This document shows positions 6,346 to 15,435 of a DNA stretch of 24,851 nt, piece after piece. The stretch's first letter is position 1. Each line of letters starts with the position of its first letter. The notes beneath the pieces are model-generated. The model had not been told where the DNA came from, did not search any database, and worked only from the letters and a program-made list of their open reading frames with translations. The DNA comes from Bacillota bacterium (GTDB lineage: Bacteria; Bacillota; UBA994), in the NCBI GenBank assembly GCA_018725535.1, contig QLUS01000010.1, positions 1 through 24,851 on the forward strand, in the 5' to 3' direction. Both the position numbers and the translations under genes were made by a program.

Positions 6346-8181
6346 CTAAGTACCCCCCTGCCCAATTGTCTCGTCGCGGTCGATGCGCCCGTCAATCCTT
6401 ACGATTAGTCGAAAGGGAGCAATGCCAGACACGGGGACGCGTATTTCCCCATCCTGACGCTTGTGCACACGGTCATAGACTACGCGCATGCCTTCCCTGT
6501 CATCTACAATAATTTCAATGCGCGCATTCTCCGCCAATCTGTCTGCGGGGATGACAACCACGGTGGTAGCTTGCTGGCCGCGGCTCACCACTATGGACAC
6601 TTCTCCGCCTACGGGAAGGCGTTCTCCTGCTTGAGGCGTCTGGGATATAACCCGTCCGTAGGGAACCGTAGCGTGGAACTCCTGTGTTACGGGAGTTCTT
6701 ATGGATAGGCCAACTTCGTTAAGGCGCGCTACTACTTCTGCCTCTGTATGCCCTACTAGGAAGGGCGTAGGCACTTCGACCACAGGTACCCCTAAGCTGA
6801 TCGAAACATCAATGCGCTCCCCACGCTGTGTCAAGGTGCCCGGGCGCGGGTTCTGTTCTATAATTTGTTCTACGGGCACAGTTTCGTGCGTTCGTTCGGT
6901 TTTTTGCCCGAGCACAAACCCTTCTCGGGTGAGGGCAATCTCCGCCTGTAACAACGTCATGCCTAAGATATTTGGTACTTCTAGGAGAACAGGGCCACGG
7001 CTGGGGACAATCTCCACGGTACGCCCTGCTCGCACAGTGTGGCCACCTTCCGGATTCTGCCGCAATACGACGTTAGGCGCGACATCAGGGTTAGACTCGG
7101 CCTCTTTGATGGTGTAGTTCAGACCTACCTTGCGAAGGTCGGCAGTGGCTTCCGCTAAAGTCTTCCCTACTATTTCTGGGACAACTACTTCGGGACGAGG
7201 CCAGAATGTGTAAAGCAATCCTACAACCGTCAATAGCATCGTTACTGCCATCACGGTGGACACAACCGCTAACCAAGCGACCTTGCGCTTTTGCTTCCCC
7301 ACTCCGCTCCTCCTTGAGTCTCGTCCAGGCGTTACAGCCGCTTCTTTTTGGGTTATGCCATCCCCTGCCAAGAGGAAGAGATCATCAAGTAAGGCTTGGG
7401 CTGTCTGGTACCTGTTGTCTTGTTCTTTGCGGAGGCACTTCATAACTACGGCCTCAAGCCTTGGGTCGATGTGGGGGCAGAGCTCACTTAAGGGACGGGG
7501 TGACTCCTGCAAGTGTTTGAGGCCGATAGAGAAAACATTGTCTCCGGTGAACGGCAAATCTCCTGCCAGCATCTCATACATTACCACGCCAAGCGAATAA
7601 ATGTCTGAGCGCTCATTGGTGAAGCCACCCCTTGCTTGCTCCGGCGACAAGTAATGCACCGAACCCATTAATGCGCCCGTTTGCGTCAAAGTGGAGGACG
7701 TTGTCGCGCGCGCGATGCCAAAGTCTGTGACTTTAGCCTGTCCATCTCTGGTCATCAGGATGTTCAGAGGTTTTATGTCCCTATGGATAACGTTATGCTG
7801 ATGAGCGTGTCGCAATGCCTCGGCGATCTGCATCGCTATATCAATGGCGACTTTGCTCTCAACTGTGCCGCTATCGACAATTAGTTCCTTAAGGGTCTTC
7901 CCCTCGACGTACTCCATGACTATGAAATGCGTATCTTGGTCTTGACCCACATCGTAAATCGCTACTATGTGGGGGTTAGAGAGGCTTGCGGCTGCTTGTG
8001 CTTCGCGGCGAAACTTAGCGACAAAGTCACCATCGACAGTCATTTGTGTGTTGAGCACCTTGATGGCTACAGTGCGGTTCAGCAGGGCATCACGCCCCCT
8101 GTATACGAAGGCCGTCCCTCCGCCTCCTAGCCGCTCACCTACTGCGTAACGCCCCCCCAATACCTTTCCCTTCATGTTCAT
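6346..8181 (-). CDS. pknB: Ser/Thr protein kinase with PASTA domains (PrkC/PknB type)
   Basis: A membrane kinase that senses muropeptides or lipid II through extracellular PASTA repeats; in B. subtilis PrkC triggers spore germination. The 611-aa protein has a kinase domain (about 1-270) with the glycine loop GERLGGGGTAFVY, lysine K41, VIHRDIKPLN (catalytic D135) and VTDFG (D153). One transmembrane span follows (about 301-327), then three PASTA repeats (about 332-395, 400-463 and 469-535). A C-terminal basic and acidic domain of about 75 residues is of unknown role. The ATG overlaps the prpC stop as ATGA. GAGG lies 7 nt upstream. Confidence 0.95.
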   Translation of the reverse strand: MNMKGKVLGGRYAVGERLGGGGTAFVYRGRDALLNRTVAIKVLNTQMTVDGDFVAKFRREAQAAASLSNPHIVAIYDVGQDQDTHFIVMEYVEGKTLKELIVDSGTVESKVAIDIAMQIAEALRHAHQHNVIHRDIKPLNILMTRDGQAKVTDFGIARATTSSTLTQTGALMGSVHYLSPEQARGGFTNERSDIYSLGVVMYEMLAGDLPFTGDNVFSIGLKHLQESPRPLSELCPHIDPRLEAVVMKCLRKEQDNRYQTAQALLDDLFLLAGDGITQKEAAVTPGRDSRRSGVGKQKRKVAWLAVVSTVMAVTMLLTVVGLLYTFWPRPEVVVPEIVGKTLAEATADLRKVGLNYTIKEAESNPDVAPNVVLRQNPEGGHTVRAGRTVEIVPSRGPVLLEVPNILGMTLLQAEIALTREGFVLGQKTERTHETVPVEQIIEQNPRPGTLTQRGERIDVSISLGVPVVEVPTPFLVGHTEAEVVARLNEVGLSIRTPVTQEFHATVPYGRVISQTPQAGERLPVGGEVSIVVSRGQQATTVVVIPADRLAENARIEIIVDDREGMRVVYDRVHKRQDGEIRVPVSGIAPFRLIVRIDGRIDRDETIGQGGT

Positions 8182-8921
8182 ACGCTGTCCTCTCGCATCG
8201 CTAACAAAATCGTCACGTTATCGGGCGCACCCCGCGAAAGGGCTTCATCTATGAGGCGCCTAATCACGGCCGCCCAGTCGTTATCCTCGCGCAAGATTCC
8301 CTCAATTTCCCGATCGGAGAGCACTCCCGTCAAGCCGTCCGTGCATAACAGCAGCATTTCGCCCGTCTGCCAATCCACATGCTGACAATCCGTCCTTAAC
8401 TCGGGGGAAACCCCTAAGGCGCGAGTAAGAACATGGCGCTGAGGATGATAGCGAGCATCACGCGAGGAAATGCTACCATGCCGAAGTAGCTCTTCGACCA
8501 CGGAGTGGTCGTGAGTTAGCCTCGTCAAAGAACCGCCTGAAAACATGTAGGCGCGGCTGTCCCCCGCATGACAAATGTAGATTTGTTCAGGCAGTAACAG
8601 AGCAGCCGTCAAGGTGGTGCCCATACCCGCGTACTCCGCGTGGCGCTCGGCAGCCGAGTAAACGGCAGCATTGGCGTGTGCGAAGCCCTGTTCGAGCACC
8701 TTAGCCGCGTGCAAGTTAAGGCAACCGGCGCGGATGGAGCGCGAGAGCTCTTCTGCAGCCATACGGCTGGCGACATCGCCAGCCAAATGTCCGCCCATGC
8801 CATCGGCTACAACGCAGAGAAAGGCGTCGCAACCTGCTAGGGAAACCTGTTCGCTTAACACGCAATCCTGATTTTCTGCTCGCACTTTGCCGCGATTAGT
8901 ACCCGACACAATCCTGAACAA
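8178..8921 (-). CDS. prpC: PP2C-family Ser/Thr protein phosphatase (Stp/PrpC type)
   Basis: This metal-dependent phosphatase reverses the action of the adjacent PASTA kinase. The 247-aa protein shows PP2C motifs in order: RAENQD, VADGMGGHLAGDVAS, GMGTTLTAAL, HAGDSRAYMF, TDGLTGVLSD and a final APDNVTILL. These include the metal-binding aspartates. The TTG start at 8919-8921 follows GGCGGGGTGG and puts the N-terminus at the family position. The longer frame back to 8993 runs inside rlmN with a cysteine-rich non-family stretch. Its stop overlaps the pknB start by 4 bp. Confidence 0.94.
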   Translation of the reverse strand: MFRIVSGTNRGKVRAENQDCVLSEQVSLAGCDAFLCVVADGMGGHLAGDVASRMAAEELSRSIRAGCLNLHAAKVLEQGFAHANAAVYSAAERHAEYAGMGTTLTAALLLPEQIYICHAGDSRAYMFSGGSLTRLTHDHSVVEELLRHGSISSRDARYHPQRHVLTRALGVSPELRTDCQHVDWQTGEMLLLCTDGLTGVLSDREIEGILREDNDWAAVIRRLIDEALSRGAPDNVTILLAMREDSV

Positions 8922-8937
8922 GCAACCACCCCGCCAA

Positions 8938-9969
8938 CTATTTTTGCAGGTTGCCGCGCAATTGCCCGCATGCGCCCTGCACTGTAGTTCCAAGCCCGCG
9001 GCGAACAGTCACGGCCATACCCTCGCCGGACAGAACTTCCTGAAACGTCCGCACCGATGCTGGTAAGGGAGACTCGAAACTGGAGTTAGCCACAGGATTA
9101 TAGGGAATGAGGTTAACGTGAAAATTGCCGCCTTTGATCTTCTGCACTAATTCTCGGGCGTGTCGTTCGCGGTCATTAACCCCTTTGATGAGGACATACT
9201 CGATGGTCACGCGGCGCTTAGTCACCTCAGCATACCTATGCATGGCGGCTAACACCACATTGACGGGGTAGGCTTTAGCTACGGGCATTAGCGACTGCCG
9301 AAGTTCGTCATCCGCAGCATTTAGGCTCACCGTAAGCGTCAATGGCAACCCTTCGCCAGCCAAGCGTTCGATGCCCGGCACCAACCCGCACGTAGATACA
9401 GAAATGCGCCGGGCACTAATCGAACACAGCGGCCCCACCGCGATGCGAATAAACGCTAGGCTCTCTTCATAATTGTCCAAGGGCTCACCCATGCCCATAA
9501 GGACGATGTGCGTAACTCGCTCGCCCTTGGCACGGAGATGGGCGTTAGCAAGCAGCAATTGCGCGAGCATCTCGTGACGCGAAAGGTTTCTGGCAAAGCC
9601 GCCTTTCGCCGTTGCACAAAACGCGCACCCCATTTTGCACCCAGCTTGCGTGGAGACACAGAGCGCAAGTCCATGCCGATACCGCATAATGACCGCCTCG
9701 ACTACCTGTGTATCCGCAAGCTCTACAGCCAGCTTAGTTGCTCCGCCGTCTGTTCTTGCTGCCACTACTTTGGCGGAGAGTACGGGTACACTTTGCTGTG
9801 CAAGCGTGTCGCGCAAAGGCTTCGGAAGATTGGCCATTTGCGTGTAGTCAAGTACCCCTTGCTTAAAGATCCACTCCTCAATTTGCTGGAGACGGTACTT
9901 TTGCTCCCCCAAAGACGCAATCCATGCCGATCTCTCTTCATGCGCCAGTGTAATGAAATCCAAAACCAA
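8938..9969 (-). CDS. rlmN: Dual-specificity RNA methyltransferase RlmN
   Basis: A radical-SAM enzyme that methylates C2 of A2503 in 23S rRNA and of A37 in tRNA. Seen here are the [4Fe-4S] motif CKMGCAFC (CxxxCxxC) and an upstream cysteine in LCVSTQ. Also seen are MGMGEPLDN, RRISVSTCGLVPGI, and the C-terminal catalytic cysteine in TTVQGACGQL. I prefer the TTG at 9967-9969, which has GGGAGG 9 nt upstream and gives 343 aa. An ATG at 9997-9999 (353 aa) lacks a ribosome binding site and would overlap rsmB by 14 bp. The fmt-rsmB-rlmN-prpC order is the usual one. Confidence 0.94.
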   Translation of the reverse strand: MVLDFITLAHEERSAWIASLGEQKYRLQQIEEWIFKQGVLDYTQMANLPKPLRDTLAQQSVPVLSAKVVAARTDGGATKLAVELADTQVVEAVIMRYRHGLALCVSTQAGCKMGCAFCATAKGGFARNLSRHEMLAQLLLANAHLRAKGERVTHIVLMGMGEPLDNYEESLAFIRIAVGPLCSISARRISVSTCGLVPGIERLAGEGLPLTLTVSLNAADDELRQSLMPVAKAYPVNVVLAAMHRYAEVTKRRVTIEYVLIKGVNDRERHARELVQKIKGGNFHVNLIPYNPVANSSFESPLPASVRTFQEVLSGEGMAVTVRRGLGTTVQGACGQLRGNLQK

Positions 9970-9985
9970 ATTTCTACGCCTCCCG

Positions 9986-11335
9986 TCAAATTCCTGCATG
10001 CTGTAATGTCGCTATATAGAAGCCGTCAATCTGGTCTCGATGCGGCCAAGTGTAGAAGCCGGGGCCTTCTCCACTGGACAGCGCTTGTCTAAAACGCGCT
10101 GGCATCGTTTCCGCAACCCTAAAATCCGGGCGTTCCGACAAGAGGTGTTCGACAACAGCAGTCGTCTCCTCCGGCTCTGTGGTACAGACGCTATACACCA
10201 AAGTCCCGCCTCTAGCCACGAGTTTCGCCGCAGACAAGATCATTTCGCGTTGGTTTGCGGCAAGTTCTCGAACAGAACCATCGTTATGCCTCCAGCGCAA
10301 GTCCGGTTTGTGCCGCAGCACGCCAAAGCCCGAACACGGAGCGTCTAGAAGCACTTTCTTGACTTCGCCGGTAATACCAAGTGCTGCGTGCGCTGCCTTA
10401 TGTATCGGGCGGATTGACTTAAGCCCTAGCCGCGTCGCGTTCTCTGCGATTAGCTGTAGCCGTTTGGCATTCCTGTCGAAAGCAAATATCTCCCCTTGAT
10501 CGCCCATTAGCTCGGCGAGATGCGTTGCCTTGCCCCCCGGCGCGGCACATAAATCCACAACGCGCTCATGCGGTTCCGGCGAAAGAAAGTGCGCACACAT
10601 CGCTGAAGCTTCGCCCTGAACGGAGTAGAGCCCGGCGGTAAACAGCTCGTCCGCAAAGGAAGGGGTGGGCACGGGGTAGAGGATTTCCGGTACGTACCGC
10701 CCGTCCTCTACCGTGATATTGCGCGCTTCTAGATGCACTGCTAGGTCTTCGACGCTCATACGCGTAGTGTTAGCGCGGATGCTAAAACGCGGTGGAAGAT
10801 TGTTTACGGAGAGCAGCGCCTCTGTCTCGTGCGCCCCTAGGCGCCGCAGATAGCGCGTTACAAGAAACGGCGGATGGGAATAGCGCACGGAAAGATAGTG
10901 TACTAAGTCCTCGGACTGCTCAGGCCACGTAAGCAGGTCCGTCTGCGTTAAACGGCGCAACACGGCGTTTACTAGCCTAGATGTGCCGACATGACCAAAA
11001 CGATGGGCCAACTTTACTGCTTCGTCTACGGCTGCATGGCGCGGGACCTTGGCAAGGTACATAATTTGATAGGCACCGAGCCGCAGGATACTTCTTATGG
11101 CGGTCGGGAGTGTTTCTAGGGGTCTTTGCAGTAAGCGGTTAAGCTGAAAGTCTAAGGCTAATTTCATGCTCACAGTTCCATATACAAGTTGAACAAGCAG
11201 TGCCTTGTCGGCACTGCTTAGAGAATTGGCCGGGACGCGCTCTATACTGAGGTTAGCAAAGGCCCCGCGCTCGTCAACGGCAATCAGAGCCTTTAGGGCT
11301 AAGAGCCTAGGCGAGGGACTATCCCCTGCGGTCAC
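9986..11335 (-). CDS. rsmB: 16S rRNA (cytosine(967)-C(5))-methyltransferase RsmB
   Basis: A SAM-dependent m5C methyltransferase of 449 aa. The N-terminal NusB-like RNA-binding domain includes LVYGTVSMKLALDFQLNRLL and PRHAAVDEAVKLAHRFG. The catalytic domain has VDLCAAPGGKATHLAEL (SAM loop), LLDAPCSGFGVLRHKPDLRW and VYSVCTTEPEET. The last two carry the two cysteines of the m5C mechanism. The start is GTG, overlapping the end of the zinc protease gene by 17 bp with no obvious ribosome binding site, so it is probably translated by coupling. Length is normal for the family. Confidence 0.95.
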   Translation of the reverse strand: MTAGDSPSPRLLALKALIAVDERGAFANLSIERVPANSLSSADKALLVQLVYGTVSMKLALDFQLNRLLQRPLETLPTAIRSILRLGAYQIMYLAKVPRHAAVDEAVKLAHRFGHVGTSRLVNAVLRRLTQTDLLTWPEQSEDLVHYLSVRYSHPPFLVTRYLRRLGAHETEALLSVNNLPPRFSIRANTTRMSVEDLAVHLEARNITVEDGRYVPEILYPVPTPSFADELFTAGLYSVQGEASAMCAHFLSPEPHERVVDLCAAPGGKATHLAELMGDQGEIFAFDRNAKRLQLIAENATRLGLKSIRPIHKAAHAALGITGEVKKVLLDAPCSGFGVLRHKPDLRWRHNDGSVRELAANQREMILSAAKLVARGGTLVYSVCTTEPEETTAVVEHLLSERPDFRVAETMPARFRQALSSGEGPGFYTWPHRDQIDGFYIATLQHAGI

Positions 11336-11999
11336 GGAGCAGCATCAAGCGCAGAAGGTTTGCCAGTGCAACCGCTGTGGCGGCCAGATAAGTGTATCCT
11401 GCGGCACGTAGCATGTCGCGCACGGGGCCCTCTTCCTCACGCGTTACATAGCCACCGGCGGCCAACAACTCCACAGCCCTGCTGCTGGCGTTAAACTCCA
11501 CGGGCAGGGTAATGAACTGAAAGAGCACGGCAGCTGAGAAGAAGAGAATACCGATGTCCATCAAAGCGGGAACACTAAACAAGTAACCTGCGAAAAACAG
11601 GGGGAATGCCAAATTTGAGCCGATGCCAGCAACGGGCAATAGCGCCGTACGCAGAGCTAGCGGCGCGTAACCTTCAGCGTGCTGCGCGGCATGGCTTGCT
11701 TCGTGCGCCGCTACCCCCAGCGCCGCGACGGAGGTGCCGTTGTACACCTGTTCTGAGAGCCGAACGCGGCGTACGCGCGGGTCGTAATGGTCAGACAGCC
11801 TCCCCCCCACGGCTTCTACGGTGACGTCATCTAAGCCTGCCTGCCTAAGCAGTTCTCGCGCTACCTGTGCCCCGGTACGCCCGGAGCGCACGCGCATGGC
11901 GCTGTACTTTTGGTAGGCACTTTGAATCTTCAGTTGCGCCAGCATAGCCAGCACCATGGCCACAAGAATCAGCCCCATCCCAGGTCCGCCAAAAAACAT
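11319..11999 (-). CDS. Membrane zinc metallopeptidase (YugP / DUF2268-like neutral zinc protease family)
   Basis: This 226-aa protein has an N-terminal hydrophobic segment and the zinc-protease motif AAHEASHAAQHAEGY (HEASH at about 99-103). A likely third ligand lies in LPVEFNASSRA. Two or three more membrane segments follow, and the end is basic. It resembles the YugP-type membrane zinc peptidases often found between fmt and rsmB in Clostridia; the substrate is unknown. Two ATGs are close together. AGGAGG is only 1 nt from the first but 7 nt from the second, so I chose the second (11997-11999). The family label is from motif recall. Confidence 0.85.
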   Translation of the reverse strand: MFFGGPGMGLILVAMVLAMLAQLKIQSAYQKYSAMRVRSGRTGAQVARELLRQAGLDDVTVEAVGGRLSDHYDPRVRRVRLSEQVYNGTSVAALGVAAHEASHAAQHAEGYAPLALRTALLPVAGIGSNLAFPLFFAGYLFSVPALMDIGILFFSAAVLFQFITLPVEFNASSRAVELLAAGGYVTREEEGPVRDMLRAAGYTYLAATAVALANLLRLMLLRDRRG

Positions 12000-12010
12000 G
12001 TTCATTCCTC

Positions 12011-12946
12011 CTAATAAAATACAGTGTCGGGGTTGCGGCTGAGATAGCCGCGATAAAAGTCTAACGCCGACATGGCTCTCTTCCCCGCAGGCAGCACCTC
12101 CCGTAACTCAATACTGCCATCCCTACATCCCACCCACAGCCTACCGTCTTGGCACGACACAGTCCCAGGTGGCAGGGCCGGTCCTCCTGCAGTCGGGCGT
12201 GTCGCCAAAATCCCTAGGGCTGCCTGTCGCCAGTGAGTGTATGCTCCCGGCCACGGGTGCATACCGCGCACTAGAGCATCAATCTGCCTAGAGTCCGAAG
12301 ACCAGTTGATTAGCCCATCGGACTTGCGCACTGTGCGCGCGGTAGACATCAAGTCATGCGCCTGCGCGGTGCGCTGTTGCTGACCTGCGTCAGGTAATGC
12401 CACCACTTGCGACATGAGCTCTGCCCCAAGGAGTGCGAGCTTCACCGTAACACTGCCGCAGGTGTCCTCCGGGGTAATAGGGATGGCCCGCTGCTCGATG
12501 ATATCCCCGGTGTCTAGTCCTCGAGCCATTTGCATTATTGTCACGCCGGTTTCACGCTCGCCGTTAACGATGGCCCAGTGTATCGGCGCTCCGCCGCGGT
12601 ACTTCGGCAACAGCGAAGCATGGATGTTTTGGCAGCCAAAACGCGGCAACGCTAGGACAGCAGTTGGCAGGAGTTTGGCGTACGCAGCTACAACGATTAC
12701 GTCAAGCGACTGCCCACGCAGAAAATCCAGCACTTCGGAGTTTCGCAGCGAACACGGCTGCCATACCGGCAGGCCAAGTTCAAGTGCTGCCAGTTTGACA
12801 GGGGGAGATGTCAGCCGTCTGCCCCTGCCCGCAGGGCGATCCGGTTGTGTAAACACAGCCACCACAGTATGTCCGTCCCCGTGCAGGGCACGGAGGGCGG
12901 GCACCGCGAATTCGGGTGTACCCATAAAGACTATGCGCTTACGCAC
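12011..12946 (-). CDS. fmt: Methionyl-tRNA formyltransferase
   Basis: Fmt formylates initiator Met-tRNA using 10-formyltetrahydrofolate. The 311-aa protein has RIVFMGTPEFAVPALRAL at its N-terminus and VFTQPDRPAGRGRRL. It carries the catalytic region NIHASLLPKYRGGAPI, then GVTIMQMARGLDTGDII, and a C-terminal tRNA-binding domain with IDALVRGMHPWPGA. I chose the GTG at 12944-12946 because it matches the usual N-terminus. The frame extends 10 codons further inside def. The start overlaps the end of def by 8 bp, the classical def-fmt pair that together adds and later removes the formyl group. Confidence 0.96.
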   Translation of the reverse strand: MRKRIVFMGTPEFAVPALRALHGDGHTVVAVFTQPDRPAGRGRRLTSPPVKLAALELGLPVWQPCSLRNSEVLDFLRGQSLDVIVVAAYAKLLPTAVLALPRFGCQNIHASLLPKYRGGAPIHWAIVNGERETGVTIMQMARGLDTGDIIEQRAIPITPEDTCGSVTVKLALLGAELMSQVVALPDAGQQQRTAQAHDLMSTARTVRKSDGLINWSSDSRQIDALVRGMHPWPGAYTHWRQAALGILATRPTAGGPALPPGTVSCQDGRLWVGCRDGSIELREVLPAGKRAMSALDFYRGYLSRNPDTVFY

Positions 12947-13415
12947 TGCCTGCTTCACTTCCGGCCACAGGTTCAAGTTCTATGGCTTTATCGATAAAAA
13001 GAACCCCGTCGAGATGGTCAATTTCGTGCTGCAGGCAACGGGCAAGCAGTGCCGTAGCCTCAAGCTCACTTGCTGTGCCGTCTGGGTTTAGGCCGCGCAC
13101 CACTACTTCTGCGCTGCGCTTCACTTGGCCGTAGACACCGGGCACGCTTAAGCATCCTTCCGTATCGACTTCTTCACCATCTGATGCTATTATTTCTGGA
13201 TTAACGAGCGCAAGTTTTACGCCGTCCACGTCCATAACGATGACCCGCTTAGGCACACCAACCTGCGGTGCAGCTAGGCCTATCCCGTGGTAGTGATACA
13301 TCGTTTCAAACATGTCTTCGATCAGCCGCTGCAGTACGTCATCAAAGCGTTTGACCGAGCGCGCCCGTTCACGCAGAATATCCTCACCATGCTCGCGCAC
13401 AATCCTTACAGCCAC
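12939..13415 (-). CDS. def: Peptide deformylase
   Basis: This metalloenzyme removes the formyl group from nascent proteins. The 158-aa protein has all three signatures: GIGLAAPQVG (44-53), EGCLS (87-91, metal ligand C88) and HEIDH (130-134, ligands H130 and H134, catalytic E131). The start is GTG with AGGTGG 7 nt upstream, located between the priA stop and the gene. A slightly long C-terminal tail (ELEPVAGSEAGSA) overlaps the fmt start. Confidence 0.97.
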   Translation of the reverse strand: MAVRIVREHGEDILRERARSVKRFDDVLQRLIEDMFETMYHYHGIGLAAPQVGVPKRVIVMDVDGVKLALVNPEIIASDGEEVDTEGCLSVPGVYGQVKRSAEVVVRGLNPDGTASELEATALLARCLQHEIDHLDGVLFIDKAIELEPVAGSEAGSA

Positions 13416-13428
13416 GGAATTACCACCT

Positions 13429-15408
13429 CTACTCTAATATGATATACCAACGTGCCGAAGATGTACAGAGGTCGGTAATTCTTACGCGCAAGTCCGCAAG
13501 CAATTCTTGCAGAGTCTTTCTGTTTTTCGCTTTTAGGGTCAGCTGATAGCGGTAAATGTCCTTGACTCTTGCCGGAGCCTCAGCCACCGGCCCGAGCGCC
13601 ACGACAGCGCCGCTCCCAACGCAAAGCTCTCCTACTGCTTGCGCAGCCTCTAGAACTCGCCTCTGATCCCTCCCACGGAAACAGAGCGTGGCCAGCCCTC
13701 CAAATGGCGGATAGGACAACTTGCGCCGCAGCCTACTCTCAACTTTATAGAAGCCACTGTAGTCGTGCTTCTCCAACAACCGCAGGCAGTAGTGCTCTGG
13801 GTTAAAGGTCTGAATAATCACCCGTCCACGCGCGGTGCCCCGCCCGGAGCGCCCTGCCACCTGCATCAGCAAGGCAAAGCTTTCTTCCACCGCGCGGAAG
13901 TCGGGATAGTACATGCCGCTGTCGGCATCCACCACACCGGCTACGGTGACGCGCGGGAAATCTAGTCCTTTGGCAATCATTTTCGTGCCCAAAAGGATAT
14001 GCGAGTCCTGCCTGCCAAACTCAGTCAAGAGCTTCTGATGTGCGCCCTTTCTGGCGGCAGTATCGGCGTCAAGGCGAGTAAAAACAAAGTCCGGGAACAG
14101 CGCGCGTAGTTCCTCTGCTAGCTTCTCGGTCCCGGCACCGCGGTTGTGCACTTGCTGACCGCGACACCGCGGGCACTCTCCTAACGCCCGCATGGAGTAA
14201 CCGCAATAATGGCACTTAAGCAGCCGCACGCCTGCGTGGAAGCGCAGGCTTACGTCACAGTGCGGACAGGTTGGGATGTGCCCACAATCGCGACAGAGAG
14301 ACATCTGTGCGTAGCCGCGGCGGTTAAAGAGCAGCAGTGCTTGCTCGCCTGCTTGGAGGCCTAGAGCAACAGCTTGCCGCAGGGGACTCGACAAGAGCCC
14401 TGAGCGACCCTGTCTTAGCTCCTCGCGCATGTCCACAATATTAACTTCCGGTAAGTTTGTCCCGTGCGGTCGTGCGGTTAATTGCAGGAGCTTCGTCCCG
14501 CCACGCTCGGCAGAGGAGTACACCTCCAGTGAGGGTGTAGCACTGCCCATAAGCAGTACCCCTCCTTGCTGTCGAGCCCGAAGCTGCGCTACAACTCGAG
14601 TATGGTAATTTACGCCGCCTTCGTGGCGGTAGCTCTGCTCATGCTCTTCATCCATGATGATTAGCCCCAAACGCGCTGTCGGAGCGAAGACTGCCGAGCG
14701 AGCGCCCACAACGACTTGGCTTTCGCCGCTTAACACTTTCTGCCAAGCCCTAGCGCGTTCGCCTGACGAAAGCCCGCTGTGCAGCACTCCCACTTGCTCC
14801 CCAAAGCGATGCACCACGTTGGCAATAACCTGCGGCGTAAGCGCGATTTCCGGAACTAAGTAAATAGCCTGCTTCCCTTGACTAAGGGCGATAGAAATTG
14901 CGTTAAGGTAAACCTCTGTTTTACCACTGCCGGTTACGCCGTAAAGCAGATGAGGTTTGGCTTGACCTTTGGTTAGGGCTTGCTTAACTTGCTCTATGGC
15001 CTCTATCTGTTCAGGCGTTAGCTGCGCTGGCGCATGGCGCGTGAGAGTCTCATCGAGACGCACTGGCTCCCGCTTGACCCTCTTTAGTCCACTAACCTCT
15101 TTCGCAGTGAAAGGCACCGGGAGCATCAGGTCGATAATCGCTCCGCGTGGGCACAGATAAAAGTGTGCTAGCTCATCTGCCAAACTTAGGAGCTCGCTGC
15201 TTAACCACACTGCACCTGCGTACAACGCCTTGCCAAGGCACTTAATTTCGTCGGGGATATCCGTAGTAAAGCTATGCCCTACTACAAGAGCAGCTTTAGC
15301 GCTGTTGCCAAAGGGAACCTGCACGAGACTGCCTAAGGGGGCCTCACCTTGATAGGTGAAGACTCGGTCGTAGAGAACCGGGACATTAACCACAACTTGA
15401 CTGTACAT
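13429..15408 (-). CDS. priA: Primosomal protein N' (replication restart helicase PriA), short form
   Basis: PriA reloads the replisome at stalled forks. The 659-aa protein starts with a 3'-DNA-end binding domain (about 1-100). It has the Walker A GVTGSGKTEVY (from 157), the Walker B MDEEH, and the helicase motif GSATPSLE. A zinc-binding insert contains eight cysteines as CxxC pairs between CRDCGH and CPRCRG. ILLGTKMIAKGLDFPRV and a helicase end follow. Walker A is about 70 residues nearer the N-terminus than in E. coli PriA, so the winged-helix domain seems to be missing. The ATG has only a weak ribosome binding site and lies behind a hairpin. Confidence 0.93.
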   Translation of the reverse strand: MYSQVVVNVPVLYDRVFTYQGEAPLGSLVQVPFGNSAKAALVVGHSFTTDIPDEIKCLGKALYAGAVWLSSELLSLADELAHFYLCPRGAIIDLMLPVPFTAKEVSGLKRVKREPVRLDETLTRHAPAQLTPEQIEAIEQVKQALTKGQAKPHLLYGVTGSGKTEVYLNAISIALSQGKQAIYLVPEIALTPQVIANVVHRFGEQVGVLHSGLSSGERARAWQKVLSGESQVVVGARSAVFAPTARLGLIIMDEEHEQSYRHEGGVNYHTRVVAQLRARQQGGVLLMGSATPSLEVYSSAERGGTKLLQLTARPHGTNLPEVNIVDMREELRQGRSGLLSSPLRQAVALGLQAGEQALLLFNRRGYAQMSLCRDCGHIPTCPHCDVSLRFHAGVRLLKCHYCGYSMRALGECPRCRGQQVHNRGAGTEKLAEELRALFPDFVFTRLDADTAARKGAHQKLLTEFGRQDSHILLGTKMIAKGLDFPRVTVAGVVDADSGMYYPDFRAVEESFALLMQVAGRSGRGTARGRVIIQTFNPEHYCLRLLEKHDYSGFYKVESRLRRKLSYPPFGGLATLCFRGRDQRRVLEAAQAVGELCVGSGAVVALGPVAEAPARVKDIYRYQLTLKAKNRKTLQELLADLRVRITDLCTSSARWYIILE

Positions 15409-15414
15409 CGCCCG

Positions 15415-15435
15415 AAAAAAAGCGAAGGCTCCGCT
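15415..15435 (-). terminator. Small hairpin plus T-run between rpoZ and priA, possible attenuator
   Basis: On the minus strand AGCGGA pairs with TTCGCT (6 bp including one G-T, 3-nt loop), followed by seven T residues. It starts within the rpoZ stop codon and ends 6 nt before the priA ATG. The stem is short, so it is probably a partial terminator lowering downstream transcription. Confidence 0.45.

Noticed and set aside
9508..10092. 194-codon plus-strand open frame
   Set aside because: Antisense to rlmN and rsmB, both clearly real. The composition is shadow-like and there is no start signal.
12414..13091. 225-codon plus-strand open frame
   Set aside because: Antisense to fmt and def, which have all their catalytic motifs. 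There is no independent support.
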